Shown here piece after piece: positions 1-8,764 of a DNA stretch of 64,000 bases. Under the pieces are notes generated by a model that made no database searches, was not told the DNA's origin, and saw only the letters and a program-made list of their open reading frames with translations. This DNA comes from HGM12587 sp964602445. GTDB lineage: Bacteria; Bacillota; Clostridia; Lachnospirales; Lachnospiraceae. Positions within the stretch are counted from its first letter, which is position 1; the number at the start of each line of letters is the position of its first letter. The stretch covers positions 62,001 to 126,000 of the forward strand of contig CAZRQV010000003.1 of the NCBI GenBank assembly GCA_964602445.1, given 5' to 3'. The position numbers and the translations under genes were made by a program.

Positions 1-2100
1 GAATTTAAAAAGGGGTATGTGAAAAAGACACTGAGTACCCTGGCAAAATATTTCAGCAGATCAGAATCCGAACTCAGGACTATTTATAACGAAAACATTG
101 AAAGCAGTTATGTGGTTTTGGAAAAGCAGCAGACCAAAGAGCAGATTGCCGAAATGAAGGCAGAAATGGAAAAAAAAGATTCCAAGATTGCAGGGGTGTG
201 GTTCGAAGAGGAATATAAGAGAATCTATCCTTATAATTCCAAAGGCTGTAATGTGATCGGTTATACGGTATCCGGTAATGTAGGACAGTATGGAATCGAA
301 GAATATTATTCCAGTGTTTTAAACGGCACCAACGGAAGAAGTTACAGTTATTTGAATGAAAGTCTGGAATCCGAAAAGGTAATTCATGAACCGACCGATG
401 GTTACAGTGTGATGTCCACGATTGATATTACACTGCAGGGATTTGTAGAAGAAGCCATTGATAACTTTATGGCAGAATACCAGAATGCATACAGAGATGG
501 AGATGGAGCGAAAACAGTAGCCTGTCTGATGATGGATCCGCGAAACGGAGAAATCCTTGCAATGGCAAGCAATCGCAGATATGATCTGAATCATCCGTAT
601 GATCTGGTGCTGAATGGAGTTCTGACTGAAGAAGAAAATGATGTTTTTGTCAACTATGAGAAAGAACAGGCAGCGTTAAAAACAAAAAAGAAAGAAGAAG
701 CAGAGACACTGACCAAGGAAGAAATTGCCGAGATTGATGCCGAGATTGAAGCATACGATGAGAAAATTCAGCTGAAGTATGATCTTTTAAATACCATGTG
801 GCGTAACTATTGTGTCAGTGATACGTATGAACCGGGTTCAACCGTAAAACCAATGACAGTTGCCGCTGCTCTGGAAAGCGGTGCAGTAAATGTCAACGAA
901 ACATATTACTGTGACGGCGGTCAGGTAGTTGTAACAGGACAGAAAAAGATCCATTGTGCCAACCGCCGCGGTCATGGAATGATCACGGTAGAAGGCTCTT
1001 TGATGTTTTCCTGCAATGATGCGCTGATGCAGATGGCTGCAAAAATGGGCGATGAATCTTTTGTAAAATATCAGAGATTATTTAACTTCGGACTCCGTAC
1101 CGGAATCGATCTTCCGGGTGAGTCACGTACAGATACCGTAGTTTATTATGCAGGGGATGATGCGCCATATGATAATCTGAAGATCGGACCGACAGAACTT
1201 GCAACCTGTTCTTTTGGACAGGGATTTAATGTCAGCATGATTCAGGTGGCCAGTGCATTTTCTTCCTGTATCAATGGAGGATATTATTATCAGCCGCATG
1301 TCATGAAAAAGATCATGGACAGCAACGGCGGTACGGTAGAAGAAAATGAAGGAAATCTCCTGAGAACAACGATTTCTGAGCAGACCAGCCAGAAGATCAA
1401 GAAATACCTTTACAGTACCATGTATGGAGAAAAAGACGGAAACGGCAACAGCGCAACTGGTAAAAGAGCCCGCATCGCCGGATATGCCATGGGTGGTAAG
1501 ACCGGAACGGCACAGAAGATTCCTCGTGGACAGGGAAATTATCTGGTATCGTTTATCGGATATGCACCATATGATGAGCCACAGGTCGTATGTTATGTGA
1601 TCGTAGATGAGCCAAATGCAGCTGCACAGGCGACCAGTTCCTATGCACAGAAAATTTGGAAAGAGATCATGCAGAAGGCACTTCCGTATTTGAATATTTA
1701 TGAAACAGAAGAGCCGCCTGCAGATATGGTCGATGAGTATAATGCAACTCATACCGAGAAATCAGACGAATCGAAAGCAGATTCCTCCGCTGAGGATACC
1801 ACAGAGAAAAATGAACCGATCATTGATCCGCAGACCGGAGAAGAAGTGAAGAAACCGGAAGCAGTCGATGATCCTGCAGTAGATCCGGAGACAGGAACAC
1901 TGCTGGATCCGACACAGGATGATGATTATCCGAGTGATATTTTAACCGATGTTCAGCCTTCCAAAGGAGAAATCGAAGGACTTGGAGGAAACAGTGATTC
2001 GGCAGAAGAAACACAGAAGCCGGAAGAGGATTCCAAGCCTGCAGAAGAGGAAGAAGCTGAGGGTGAAGTGGCGGAAGAAACTGAAAAAACAACTGAATAA
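1..2100 (+). CDS. Class B penicillin-binding protein (FtsI/PBP2-like), 5'-truncated by window start
   Basis: A transpeptidase that cross-links septal or sporulation peptidoglycan outside the membrane. The frame is open to base 1, so the N-terminus, including the expected membrane anchor, lies upstream; the GTG at 19 is not a convincing start. The fragment has about 699 residues. The three penicillin-binding motifs are present: STVK (base 838), SCN (near base 1012) and KTGT (base 1498). The dimerisation-type domain comes first. The last ~130 residues form an acidic, Glu/Pro/Asp-rich low-complexity tail in place of PASTA domains. A second paralogue follows 49 bases downstream, and mraY, murD and ftsW come next, as in a dcw cluster. 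It could be the FtsI/PbpB or the SpoVD type; sequence alone does not decide. Family confidence is high. Confidence 0.93.
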   Translation, partial: EFKKGYVKKTLSTLAKYFSRSESELRTIYNENIESSYVVLEKQQTKEQIAEMKAEMEKKDSKIAGVWFEEEYKRIYPYNSKGCNVIGYTVSGNVGQYGIEEYYSSVLNGTNGRSYSYLNESLESEKVIHEPTDGYSVMSTIDITLQGFVEEAIDNFMAEYQNAYRDGDGAKTVACLMMDPRNGEILAMASNRRYDLNHPYDLVLNGVLTEEENDVFVNYEKEQAALKTKKKEEAETLTKEEIAEIDAEIEAYDEKIQLKYDLLNTMWRNYCVSDTYEPGSTVKPMTVAAALESGAVNVNETYYCDGGQVVVTGQKKIHCANRRGHGMITVEGSLMFSCNDALMQMAAKMGDESFVKYQRLFNFGLRTGIDLPGESRTDTVVYYAGDDAPYDNLKIGPTELATCSFGQGFNVSMIQVASAFSSCINGGYYYQPHVMKKIMDSNGGTVEENEGNLLRTTISEQTSQKIKKYLYSTMYGEKDGNGNSATGKRARIAGYAMGGKTGTAQKIPRGQGNYLVSFIGYAPYDEPQVVCYVIVDEPNAAAQATSSYAQKIWKEIMQKALPYLNIYETEEPPADMVDEYNATHTEKSDESKADSSAEDTTEKNEPIIDPQTGEEVKKPEAVDDPAVDPETGTLLDPTQDDDYPSDILTDVQPSKGEIEGLGGNSDSAEETQKPEEDSKPAEEEEAEGEVAEETEKTTE

Positions 2101-2109
2101 TCAATGCAG

Positions 2110-2149
2110 AGACCTCATAGAATGAAGAAACATTTTATGAGGTCTTTTT
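2110..2149 (+). terminator. Intrinsic terminator hairpin whose 3' arm carries the next gene's ribosome site
   Basis: Bases 2110-2124 pair with 2131-2145 over 15 positions (one G-U) around a 6-base loop. Five T follow (2145-2149) and the ATG of the second PBP is at 2150. The only Shine-Dalgarno for that ATG, GAGG at 2139-2142, is inside the 3' arm. The hairpin starts 9 bases after the stop codon of the upstream gene. Terminator shape and the buried ribosome site are seen directly; a regulatory role is inferred. Confidence 0.8.
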
Positions 2150-3892
2150 ATGTTTGATAAAACCAAAACTTTTCATAGAAAAAAAGTAGTTGTGGTCTTT
2201 TTTTGCTGTATTTTTATGATGACGGGGCTGATGGGAAGGCTGGTCTATCTGATGATCTTTCAATCAGAATATTATCAGCAGAAAGCGGAGGATCTACACG
2301 AGAGAGAACGCAGTATCAAAGCGGCCAGAGGGAAGATCATTGATCGCGGCGGTACCGTGTTAGCGACCAATCGTACGGTCTGCACGGTATCGGTAATCCA
2401 CAGTCAGATCAAAGATCCGGAGAACGTGATCCATATCTTATCCGAAGAATTAAAGCTGTCGGAAGAAATTGTGCGGAAACGGGTGGAAAAAGTCAGTTCG
2501 ATCGAACGAATCAAGGCAAATGTGGATAAAGAAACCGGAGACCGGATCAGAAACTATGATCTGGCAGGAGTGAAAGTAGATGAAGATTTCAAAAGATATT
2601 ATCCTTATGGAACGACTGCATCAAAAGTGCTTGGATTTACCGGAAGTGATAATCAGGGAATCATCGGTCTGGAAGTTTATTATGAAAATTATCTGAAAGG
2701 TCTGGATGGCACGATCCTGACGCAGACAGATGCCCGCGGGATCGAACTGGATGGAGAAGCGGAAGAACGAGCCGAAGCTGTACCGGGAAATGATCTGTAT
2801 GTAACATTGGATTACAATATTCAGATGTATTGTGAGCAGGCAGCAAAAAAGGCATTGGAAGAAAAAGAAGCAGAATATGTTTCTGTCATCATTATGGATC
2901 CTCGGGATGGAGCAATTTATGCCAATGTCAATGTGCCGGAATTTGATCTGAACGATCCGTTTTCGCTGCCGGAAGGAACAGATCCTTCTGTGATGACGGA
3001 AAAGGAAAAAAATGATGCGTTAAACAGAATGTGGAGAAATCAGAGTACCAATGATACGTATGAACCTGGGTCTACTTTTAAGATCATTACCTCTGCTATT
3101 GCATTGGAAAAGGGAGTGGTGTCTTTGGAGGATACCTTTTCCTGTCCGGGATTTGCGATCGTGGAAGATCGAAAGATCCGGTGTCATAAAGTACGGGGAC
3201 ATGGAACAGAAACGTTTGTACAGGGAATTCAAAATTCTTGTAATCCGGTCTTTATCAATGTGGGGCTTCGGATTGGTTCGGATGATTTTTATGACGGAAT
3301 GAAAAAACTGGGGATTCTTTCCAAAACCGGGATCGATCTTCCGGGAGAAGCAGGGACGATCATGCATAAAAAAGAAACCATAGGTCTGGTAGAGCTTGCT
3401 ACCATGTCGTTTGGTCAGTCATTTCAGATTACACCGATGCAGCTGGCGGCAACTGCAAGCTCGATCATCAACGGCGGAATCAGGGTGACACCTCATTTCG
3501 CAAAAGAAATTCGAAATAGTCAGGGAGAGCTGCTGAAACAGCTGAATGACGATACCGGAAAACGGATTTTGTCAGAAGAGACTTCCGCAGCCATGAGAAT
3601 GCTGTTGGAAAGTGTGGTAGTAGAAGGCGGAGGATCGAAAGGTCAGGTGGAAGGATACCGGATCGGAGGAAAAACTGCAACGTCACAGACACTGCCTCGA
3701 AGTGCTCATCAGTATATTTCTTCTTTTATCGGGTTTGCACCGGCAAATGATCCGAAAGTGCTGGGACTTGTGATCATTGCCAAACCGACGGGGGTGTACT
3801 ATGGGGGAACCATTGCAGCACCGGTTCTGCAGCGTATTTTTGAAAATATTTTGCCTTATTTGGGGATAGAAACAGTTGAAACTTCAGAATAA
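2150..3892 (+). CDS. Class B penicillin-binding protein paralogue (FtsI/SpoVD-like) with KTA motif
   Basis: 580 residues with one N-terminal membrane segment (about 11-33), a dimerisation domain and a transpeptidase domain. Motifs: STFK with Ser308 and Lys311, SCN at 363-365, and KTAT at 508-511. The third motif is normally KTG(T/S), so Ala replaces the usual Gly at 510, a position lining the beta-lactam and acyl-enzyme site. There is no PASTA domain. The start ATG follows a terminator U-tract directly, and its ribosome site lies in the terminator stem. It precedes mraY, which suggests a septal or spore-cortex transpeptidase working with the FtsW/SpoVE-like protein. Which of the two PBPs is vegetative and which sporulation-specific cannot be told here. 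Confidence 0.9.
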   Translation: MFDKTKTFHRKKVVVVFFCCIFMMTGLMGRLVYLMIFQSEYYQQKAEDLHERERSIKAARGKIIDRGGTVLATNRTVCTVSVIHSQIKDPENVIHILSEELKLSEEIVRKRVEKVSSIERIKANVDKETGDRIRNYDLAGVKVDEDFKRYYPYGTTASKVLGFTGSDNQGIIGLEVYYENYLKGLDGTILTQTDARGIELDGEAEERAEAVPGNDLYVTLDYNIQMYCEQAAKKALEEKEAEYVSVIIMDPRDGAIYANVNVPEFDLNDPFSLPEGTDPSVMTEKEKNDALNRMWRNQSTNDTYEPGSTFKIITSAIALEKGVVSLEDTFSCPGFAIVEDRKIRCHKVRGHGTETFVQGIQNSCNPVFINVGLRIGSDDFYDGMKKLGILSKTGIDLPGEAGTIMHKKETIGLVELATMSFGQSFQITPMQLAATASSIINGGIRVTPHFAKEIRNSQGELLKQLNDDTGKRILSEETSAAMRMLLESVVVEGGGSKGQVEGYRIGGKTATSQTLPRSAHQYISSFIGFAPANDPKVLGLVIIAKPTGVYYGGTIAAPVLQRIFENILPYLGIETVETSE

Positions 3893-3922
3893 AAGAATTA
3901 TACTATGTAGATGAATTTGTCA

Positions 3923-3934
3923 GACTGTACAGTC
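3923..3934. promoter_or_regulatory. 12-bp perfect palindrome between pbp and mraY
   Basis: GACTGTACAGTC is a perfect palindrome. It is flanked by TGTC and GACA, which extend the symmetry with a one-base offset. It sits in the 71-base gap between the second PBP and mraY and has no U-tract, so it resembles a protein-binding site more than a terminator. Function unknown. Confidence 0.35.
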
Positions 3935-3963
3935 GACAGAGAAAAATGATAAAGAGGTGCATT

Positions 3964-4941
3964 ATGAAGCAATATATCGCAAATCCATATATCACAGTTG
4001 CAGTTCCGGTCATCATTGCATTTGTGATCAGTGCAGTACTGGGTCCGGTGATCATTCCATTTTTAAGAAAATTAAAATTTGGTCAGACCGTTCGTGACGA
4101 AGGTCCACAGTCCCATTTGAAGAAAAACGGAACACCGACCATGGGAGGAATCATTTTCCTGCTCAGTGTGATCGTAACGTCCTGTATTTATATAAAAGAT
4201 TATCCGCAGATCATTCCGATCCTGTTTGTAACTGTTGGATTTGGTGTGATCGGATTTTTAGATGATTACATTAAAGTTGTAATGAAACGTTCCGAAGGAC
4301 TGACTCCGGCACAGAAAATGTTCGGTCAGCTTCTGGTTACCGGTGTGTTCGCTGTGTATATGTATAAATTTTCCGGAATTTCCATGGAAATGATCGTTCC
4401 GTTTTTCCCGGACGTAACACTGGATCTTGGAATCCTGACCATTCCGGTCATGTTCCTGGCAATCATCGGTACTGTCAATGGTGTGAACTTTACCGACGGT
4501 TTGGACGGTCTTGCCACCAGCGTGACGATTATGGTAGCCGTATTTTTCGGCGTGGTTGCCTTAGGCGTGGGAAGCGGCATCTGGCCGATCACCGCAGCAG
4601 TCATCGGGGCACTCCTTGGATTCTTACTGTTTAATGTGTATCCTGCAAGTGTATTTATGGGGGATACCGGTTCTTTGGCACTGGGCGGTTTTGTAGCAGC
4701 CACTGCTTACATGTTGCAGATGCCGATGTTTATTCTGATCGTAGGTTTGATCTACTGGATTGAAATCTTATCTGTGATCATTCAGGTAAGTTATTTTAAA
4801 ATGACTCATGGAAAGAGAATTTTCAGAATGGCACCGATCCATCATCATTTTGAGCTGGGCGGCTGGTCTGAAACAAGAGTTGTAGCGGTTTTCACCATCG
4901 TTACAGCAATCTTATGCCTGATTGGACTGATGGCATTATAA
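3964..4941 (+). CDS. mraY: Phospho-N-acetylmuramoyl-pentapeptide transferase
   Basis: Integral membrane enzyme that transfers phospho-MurNAc-pentapeptide from UDP to undecaprenyl phosphate, forming lipid I. From the ATG at 3964 it has 325 residues, the normal MraY size, with about ten hydrophobic segments. Family signatures: the TPTMGG loop, the DDYIK motif, the NFTDGLDGLA motif and the HHHFE motif near the C-terminus. I prefer 3964 over the in-frame ATG at 3946 because AAAGAGGTG (3951-3959) sits just before it. It is followed 13 bases later by murD in the same operon. Confidence 0.97.
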   Translation: MKQYIANPYITVAVPVIIAFVISAVLGPVIIPFLRKLKFGQTVRDEGPQSHLKKNGTPTMGGIIFLLSVIVTSCIYIKDYPQIIPILFVTVGFGVIGFLDDYIKVVMKRSEGLTPAQKMFGQLLVTGVFAVYMYKFSGISMEMIVPFFPDVTLDLGILTIPVMFLAIIGTVNGVNFTDGLDGLATSVTIMVAVFFGVVALGVGSGIWPITAAVIGALLGFLLFNVYPASVFMGDTGSLALGGFVAATAYMLQMPMFILIVGLIYWIEILSVIIQVSYFKMTHGKRIFRMAPIHHHFELGGWSETRVVAVFTIVTAILCLIGLMAL

Positions 4942-4954
4942 TACGGAGGAAATT

Positions 4955-6310
4955 ATGGATTTTTTGAATAAAAATGTACTCGTATACGGTACGGGAATCA
5001 GCGGAATCAGTGCAGCAAAGCTGCTGGAAAGTGTACATGCCCATGTACTTTTGTATGATGAAAATACAAATCTTTCCAAAGAACAGCTTCGTGAGAAACT
5101 GTCAGTAGATTCTAAGGCAAAGATCCTTTTGGGAGCGTTGAGCGAAGAAGTGATCAAAACATTAGATTTGGTCGTATTAAGTCCGGGAGTACCGACAGAT
5201 ATTCCAATCGTAGAAGAGTTTCAAAGAAATGAAATTCCGGTATGGGGTGAGATTGAACTGGCATACCGCCTTTCCAAAGGCCGTGTAGCAGCGATCACAG
5301 GAACCAATGGAAAGACAACCACGACGACACTGGTCGGAAAATTAATGAAAAATTATTTTGACAGTGTGTATGTGGTAGGAAATATCGGAAATCCATATAC
5401 ACAGGAAGCGGGAGAAATGCAGGATCAGACCGTAACTGTTGCGGAAATCTCCAGTTTTCAGCTGGAAACGATCTATGAGTTTCATCCGGTTGTCAGTGCC
5501 ATCTTAAATATTACGCCGGATCATCTGAACAGACATCATACGATGGAATGTTACATAGAGACCAAAGAGAAAGTAACGCTGAACCAGACCAAAGAAGATA
5601 CCTGTGTACTGAATTATGATGATGAAGTGCTTCGTGCATTTGGAAAAGAGTGTCGTGCTTCGGTATTATATTTCAGCCGTCTGCATACATTAGAAAAGGG
5701 CGTATATTTAGATGGTGATACCTTTATTTATTCGGATGGAGAAGTCCGGATACCGGTATGCAGAACGACAGAACTGAAAGTTCTGGGAGGTCACAATCAT
5801 GAAAACATCATGGCAGCCATTGCCATTGCAGTCAGCATGAATGTGCCGATGGACATCATTAGAAAAACAATCATGGAATTTACAGCCGTTGAACACCGTA
5901 TTGAATTTGTAACAGAAAAAAATGGTGTGGATTATTATAATGATTCCAAGGGAACCAACCCGGATGCAGCAATCAAGGGAATTCAGGCAATGAATCGCAA
6001 GACAGTTCTGATCGGCGGCGGATATGACAAAGGGTCAGAATACGATGAATGGATCGAAAGTTTTGACGGAAAAGTTACCTGGCTGGTACTGCTTGGTGCC
6101 ACCAAAGATAAAATTGCAGAATGTGCAAGAAAGCACGGATTTGAAAATATTATATTCGTAGAAAACATGGAAGAAGCCGTAACGGTTTGTGCTCAAAAAG
6201 CAAAACCGGGTGAAGCAGTTCTCTTATCACCGGCATGTGCAAGCTGGGGAATGTTTGATAACTATGAACAGAGAGGACGCGTTTTTAAAGATCTTGTAAG
6301 AAAATTATAA
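4955..6310 (+). CDS. murD: UDP-N-acetylmuramoyl-L-alanine--D-glutamate ligase
   Basis: Cytoplasmic Mur ligase adding D-glutamate to UDP-MurNAc-L-Ala with ATP. 451 residues, typical for MurD. The N-terminal Rossmann-like domain has a GTGISG turn. The ATP loop GTNGKTTTTT lies near residue 113. The Mur ligase middle and C-terminal domains include the NDSKGTNPDA segment near residue 330. A GGAGG-type ribosome site stands before the ATG. It lies between mraY and ftsW, the usual dcw order. Confidence 0.97.
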   Translation: MDFLNKNVLVYGTGISGISAAKLLESVHAHVLLYDENTNLSKEQLREKLSVDSKAKILLGALSEEVIKTLDLVVLSPGVPTDIPIVEEFQRNEIPVWGEIELAYRLSKGRVAAITGTNGKTTTTTLVGKLMKNYFDSVYVVGNIGNPYTQEAGEMQDQTVTVAEISSFQLETIYEFHPVVSAILNITPDHLNRHHTMECYIETKEKVTLNQTKEDTCVLNYDDEVLRAFGKECRASVLYFSRLHTLEKGVYLDGDTFIYSDGEVRIPVCRTTELKVLGGHNHENIMAAIAIAVSMNVPMDIIRKTIMEFTAVEHRIEFVTEKNGVDYYNDSKGTNPDAAIKGIQAMNRKTVLIGGGYDKGSEYDEWIESFDGKVTWLVLLGATKDKIAECARKHGFENIIFVENMEEAVTVCAQKAKPGEAVLLSPACASWGMFDNYEQRGRVFKDLVRKL

Positions 6311-6320
6311 GGAGACTTGC

Positions 6321-7418
6321 ATGAAAATTTACGGAGCCGGAACAAGAAGAGTCGATATCCTGTTACTCATCAGCGTTCTGGCTCTTATTTTGTTTGGAAT
6401 GGTCATGCTTTACAGTACCAGTGCTTATAATGGTCTGGTAAAATTCGGAGATGCTTTTTATTATCTGAAAAAACAGCTGTTTGCCACGGCACTTGGTCTT
6501 GCAGTGATGTATGTGACTTCAAATCTGGATTATCATATCTGGTCTTCTTTTTATCTTTTGGGTTATGGAATTTCTGCAGTGCTTTCCACGCTGGTTCTTT
6601 TGATCGGTCAGGAGATCAACGGTTCCAAACGCTGGCTTTCTTTGGGGCCTCTTTCTTTTCAGCCTTCGGAATTTGCAAAAGTAGCATTGATCCTTTTTCT
6701 TGCCTGTGTAGTCAGCCGGCAGGGAAAGAAGATTGTAAAATTGAAAAATATGTTTTTTGTAATCGTAACTTCTCTGCCGATCGTAGGTCTGGTAGGAACC
6801 AATAATCTGAGTACAGCAATCATTATTTTAGGGATTGCTGTAATCCTGATTTTTGTAGCAAGCCCTAAATATATGCAGTTTCTGATCATTGGCGGTATTG
6901 GAGCGGCTTTTATTGCTGTATTTCTGGCGGCGGAAAGTTATCGGCTGGAACGTCTGGCTATTTGGCTGAATCCGGAAAAATATGAAAAAGGCTATCAGAC
7001 ATTGCAGGGGTTGTATGCCATCGGTTCCGGCGGTGTTTTCGGAGCGGGACTGGGCAATGGAAAACAGAAATTAGGATTTGTACCGGAAGCACAGAATGAT
7101 ATGATCTTTTCAATTATTTGTGAAGAATTAGGTCTGGTTGGTGCAGGTCTTCTGATCTTGCTGTTTGGAATTCTGATCTGGAGACTGATGGTGGTGGCCA
7201 GTCATACGAAAGATCTATATGGCTGCCTGATCGTATCGGGAATCATGGCGCATATTATGATTCAGGTTCTTTTGAATATTGCAGTTGTGACCAATACGAT
7301 CCCAAATACAGGGATCACCCTTCCGTTTGTCAGTTATGGTGGAACTTCGGTGCTGTTTTTAATGGCGGAAATGGGGATTGCACTGAATGTTTCACTTTTT
7401 ATGAGAAAAGAACATTAA
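6321..7418 (+). CDS. ftsW: SEDS peptidoglycan glycosyltransferase, FtsW/SpoVE/RodA family
   Basis: A polytopic membrane protein of 365 residues that polymerises lipid II into glycan strands together with a class B PBP. Seen: about ten hydrophobic segments, the GSKRWL and QPSEFAK family motifs, and a C-terminal GITLPFVSYGGTS motif. It starts 10 bases after murD with AAGGAG before the ATG. By dcw position it is FtsW or the sporulation form SpoVE; the two cannot be separated from sequence. The two class B PBPs upstream are the natural partners. murG, often next to ftsW, is not present here. Confidence 0.94.
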   Translation: MKIYGAGTRRVDILLLISVLALILFGMVMLYSTSAYNGLVKFGDAFYYLKKQLFATALGLAVMYVTSNLDYHIWSSFYLLGYGISAVLSTLVLLIGQEINGSKRWLSLGPLSFQPSEFAKVALILFLACVVSRQGKKIVKLKNMFFVIVTSLPIVGLVGTNNLSTAIIILGIAVILIFVASPKYMQFLIIGGIGAAFIAVFLAAESYRLERLAIWLNPEKYEKGYQTLQGLYAIGSGGVFGAGLGNGKQKLGFVPEAQNDMIFSIICEELGLVGAGLLILLFGILIWRLMVVASHTKDLYGCLIVSGIMAHIMIQVLLNIAVVTNTIPNTGITLPFVSYGGTSVLFLMAEMGIALNVSLFMRKEH

Positions 7419-7469
7419 AGCGTCCCATGGTGCATAGATTATTATGAGTGAATTTTGTGAGGGAAGCCT

Positions 7470-8720
7470 TTGAGTAGAATAGAAGTAGAAGGAATGCATC
7501 GTCTGTATGGAGAAGTCACGGTGCAGGGAAGTAAAAATGCGATACTTCCGATCTTGTCGGCTTGTGTACTGAATGAAGGAACCGCGGTGCTGTATCATTG
7601 TCCGAAGCTGAAAGATGTAGATGCAATGCTGGAAGCCTTATCCGGTGCAGGTGCAAAAGTTCATTGGGAAGGACATACGTTGAGCATAGATACCTCCGGT
7701 GTGCAGTCCGTTCCTCTGATCGAAAATGCAGGAGCCAGCAGATCTTCTATCATGCTTTTAGGAAGTTTTCTTGCAAGATTCGGGAAAGCTGTGATTGGAT
7801 ATCCGGGAGGATGCAGCATCGGAAAACGTCCCATCGATCTGCATGAAGAAACGCTGCATGCCATGGGGGCAGAATTTTGTGAAAAACAGGATTGTCTGGA
7901 AGCAGAAGCGGAAACATTAGAAGGCTGTGATCTTTATCTCCCTTATCCAAGCGTGGGAGTAACAGAAAATGTATTGCTGGCGGCATCGGGAGCTTCCGGA
8001 ATGACACGGATCTACGGTGCGGCAAGAGAACCGGAGATTGTAGAATTATGTCGTTTTCTGACTGTTATGGGTATTCGAATCTATGGAATCGGAACAGAAA
8101 CGTTATTTGTAATGAGTGGCGAAAAGAGAAAGGAAATCGAATACAGTATTTGTCCGGATAGGATTGTGGCAGGAACCTATCTTTTCGCCGCCGTATCGGC
8201 CGGAGGAGAGATCATTTTGAAAAAAGCACCGTTAGAACAGATGCGAAGCACCCTGCGGGTACTGGATCAGCTGGGAGCAAAACTCCAAAGAAAAGGAACG
8301 GATCTTAAGATTATCATGAATGAGGTCCCAAAAGCCATTCCGTTTCTTGCTACCGCTCCTTATCCGGGATTTCCGACAGATCTGCAGTCACCGCTGCTGG
8401 CAGTGCTTTGCAGTGCAGTGGGAACTTCCAGAGTAAAAGAGCAGATTTTTGAAAATCGATTTCTGGCAGCGGAAGAGCTGCAGAATATGGGTGCAAAGAT
8501 TCGGGTAAATGATCAGACTGCCTATATTTCCTCCGGTAAGAGACTGGTTGGAAACACGGTAGAGGCGAAAGATCTGCGGGGAGGTGCAGCGCTGGTCGTT
8601 GCAGCACTAGGAGCAGAAGGCAGAAGCTGTATTGAACATGCAGAACTTATTTTCAGAGGATATGAGGATCTGGTAGGAGATTTACAGCAGCTGGGTGCGG
8701 TGATTCGTGGAACTGAATGA
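7470..8720 (+). CDS. murA: UDP-N-acetylglucosamine 1-carboxyvinyltransferase
   Basis: First committed step of peptidoglycan synthesis: transfer of enolpyruvate from PEP to UDP-GlcNAc in the cytoplasm. 416 residues. The active-site Cys lies in the GGCSIGKRPIDLH loop, which is the fosfomycin-target Cys, and the conserved Lys is in QGSKNAI near the N-terminus. The start is TTG at 7470, with GAGGGA 5 bases upstream; no in-frame ATG fits better. It lies between ftsW and divIB, where murG or murB often stands. Firmicutes commonly carry two murA copies, so a second may exist elsewhere. Confidence 0.95.
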   Translation: MSRIEVEGMHRLYGEVTVQGSKNAILPILSACVLNEGTAVLYHCPKLKDVDAMLEALSGAGAKVHWEGHTLSIDTSGVQSVPLIENAGASRSSIMLLGSFLARFGKAVIGYPGGCSIGKRPIDLHEETLHAMGAEFCEKQDCLEAEAETLEGCDLYLPYPSVGVTENVLLAASGASGMTRIYGAAREPEIVELCRFLTVMGIRIYGIGTETLFVMSGEKRKEIEYSICPDRIVAGTYLFAAVSAGGEIILKKAPLEQMRSTLRVLDQLGAKLQRKGTDLKIIMNEVPKAIPFLATAPYPGFPTDLQSPLLAVLCSAVGTSRVKEQIFENRFLAAEELQNMGAKIRVNDQTAYISSGKRLVGNTVEAKDLRGGAALVVAALGAEGRSCIEHAELIFRGYEDLVGDLQQLGAVIRGTE

Positions 8721-8764
8721 GAATCTATAGTGCAGGAATGAAAAAAGTGTGGTAAAATACTGTT

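Noticed and set aside
1123..1752. 209-codon minus-strand frame inside the first PBP gene
   Set aside because: Antisense shadow of a well-conserved gene; no ribosome site or recognisable domain.
8750..8758. Extended -10 (TGGTAAAAT) just before divIB
   Set aside because: Too close to the annotated ATG and lacks a -35; a copy at 34693 shows the string also occurs elsewhere. Kept only as a note on the divIB start.
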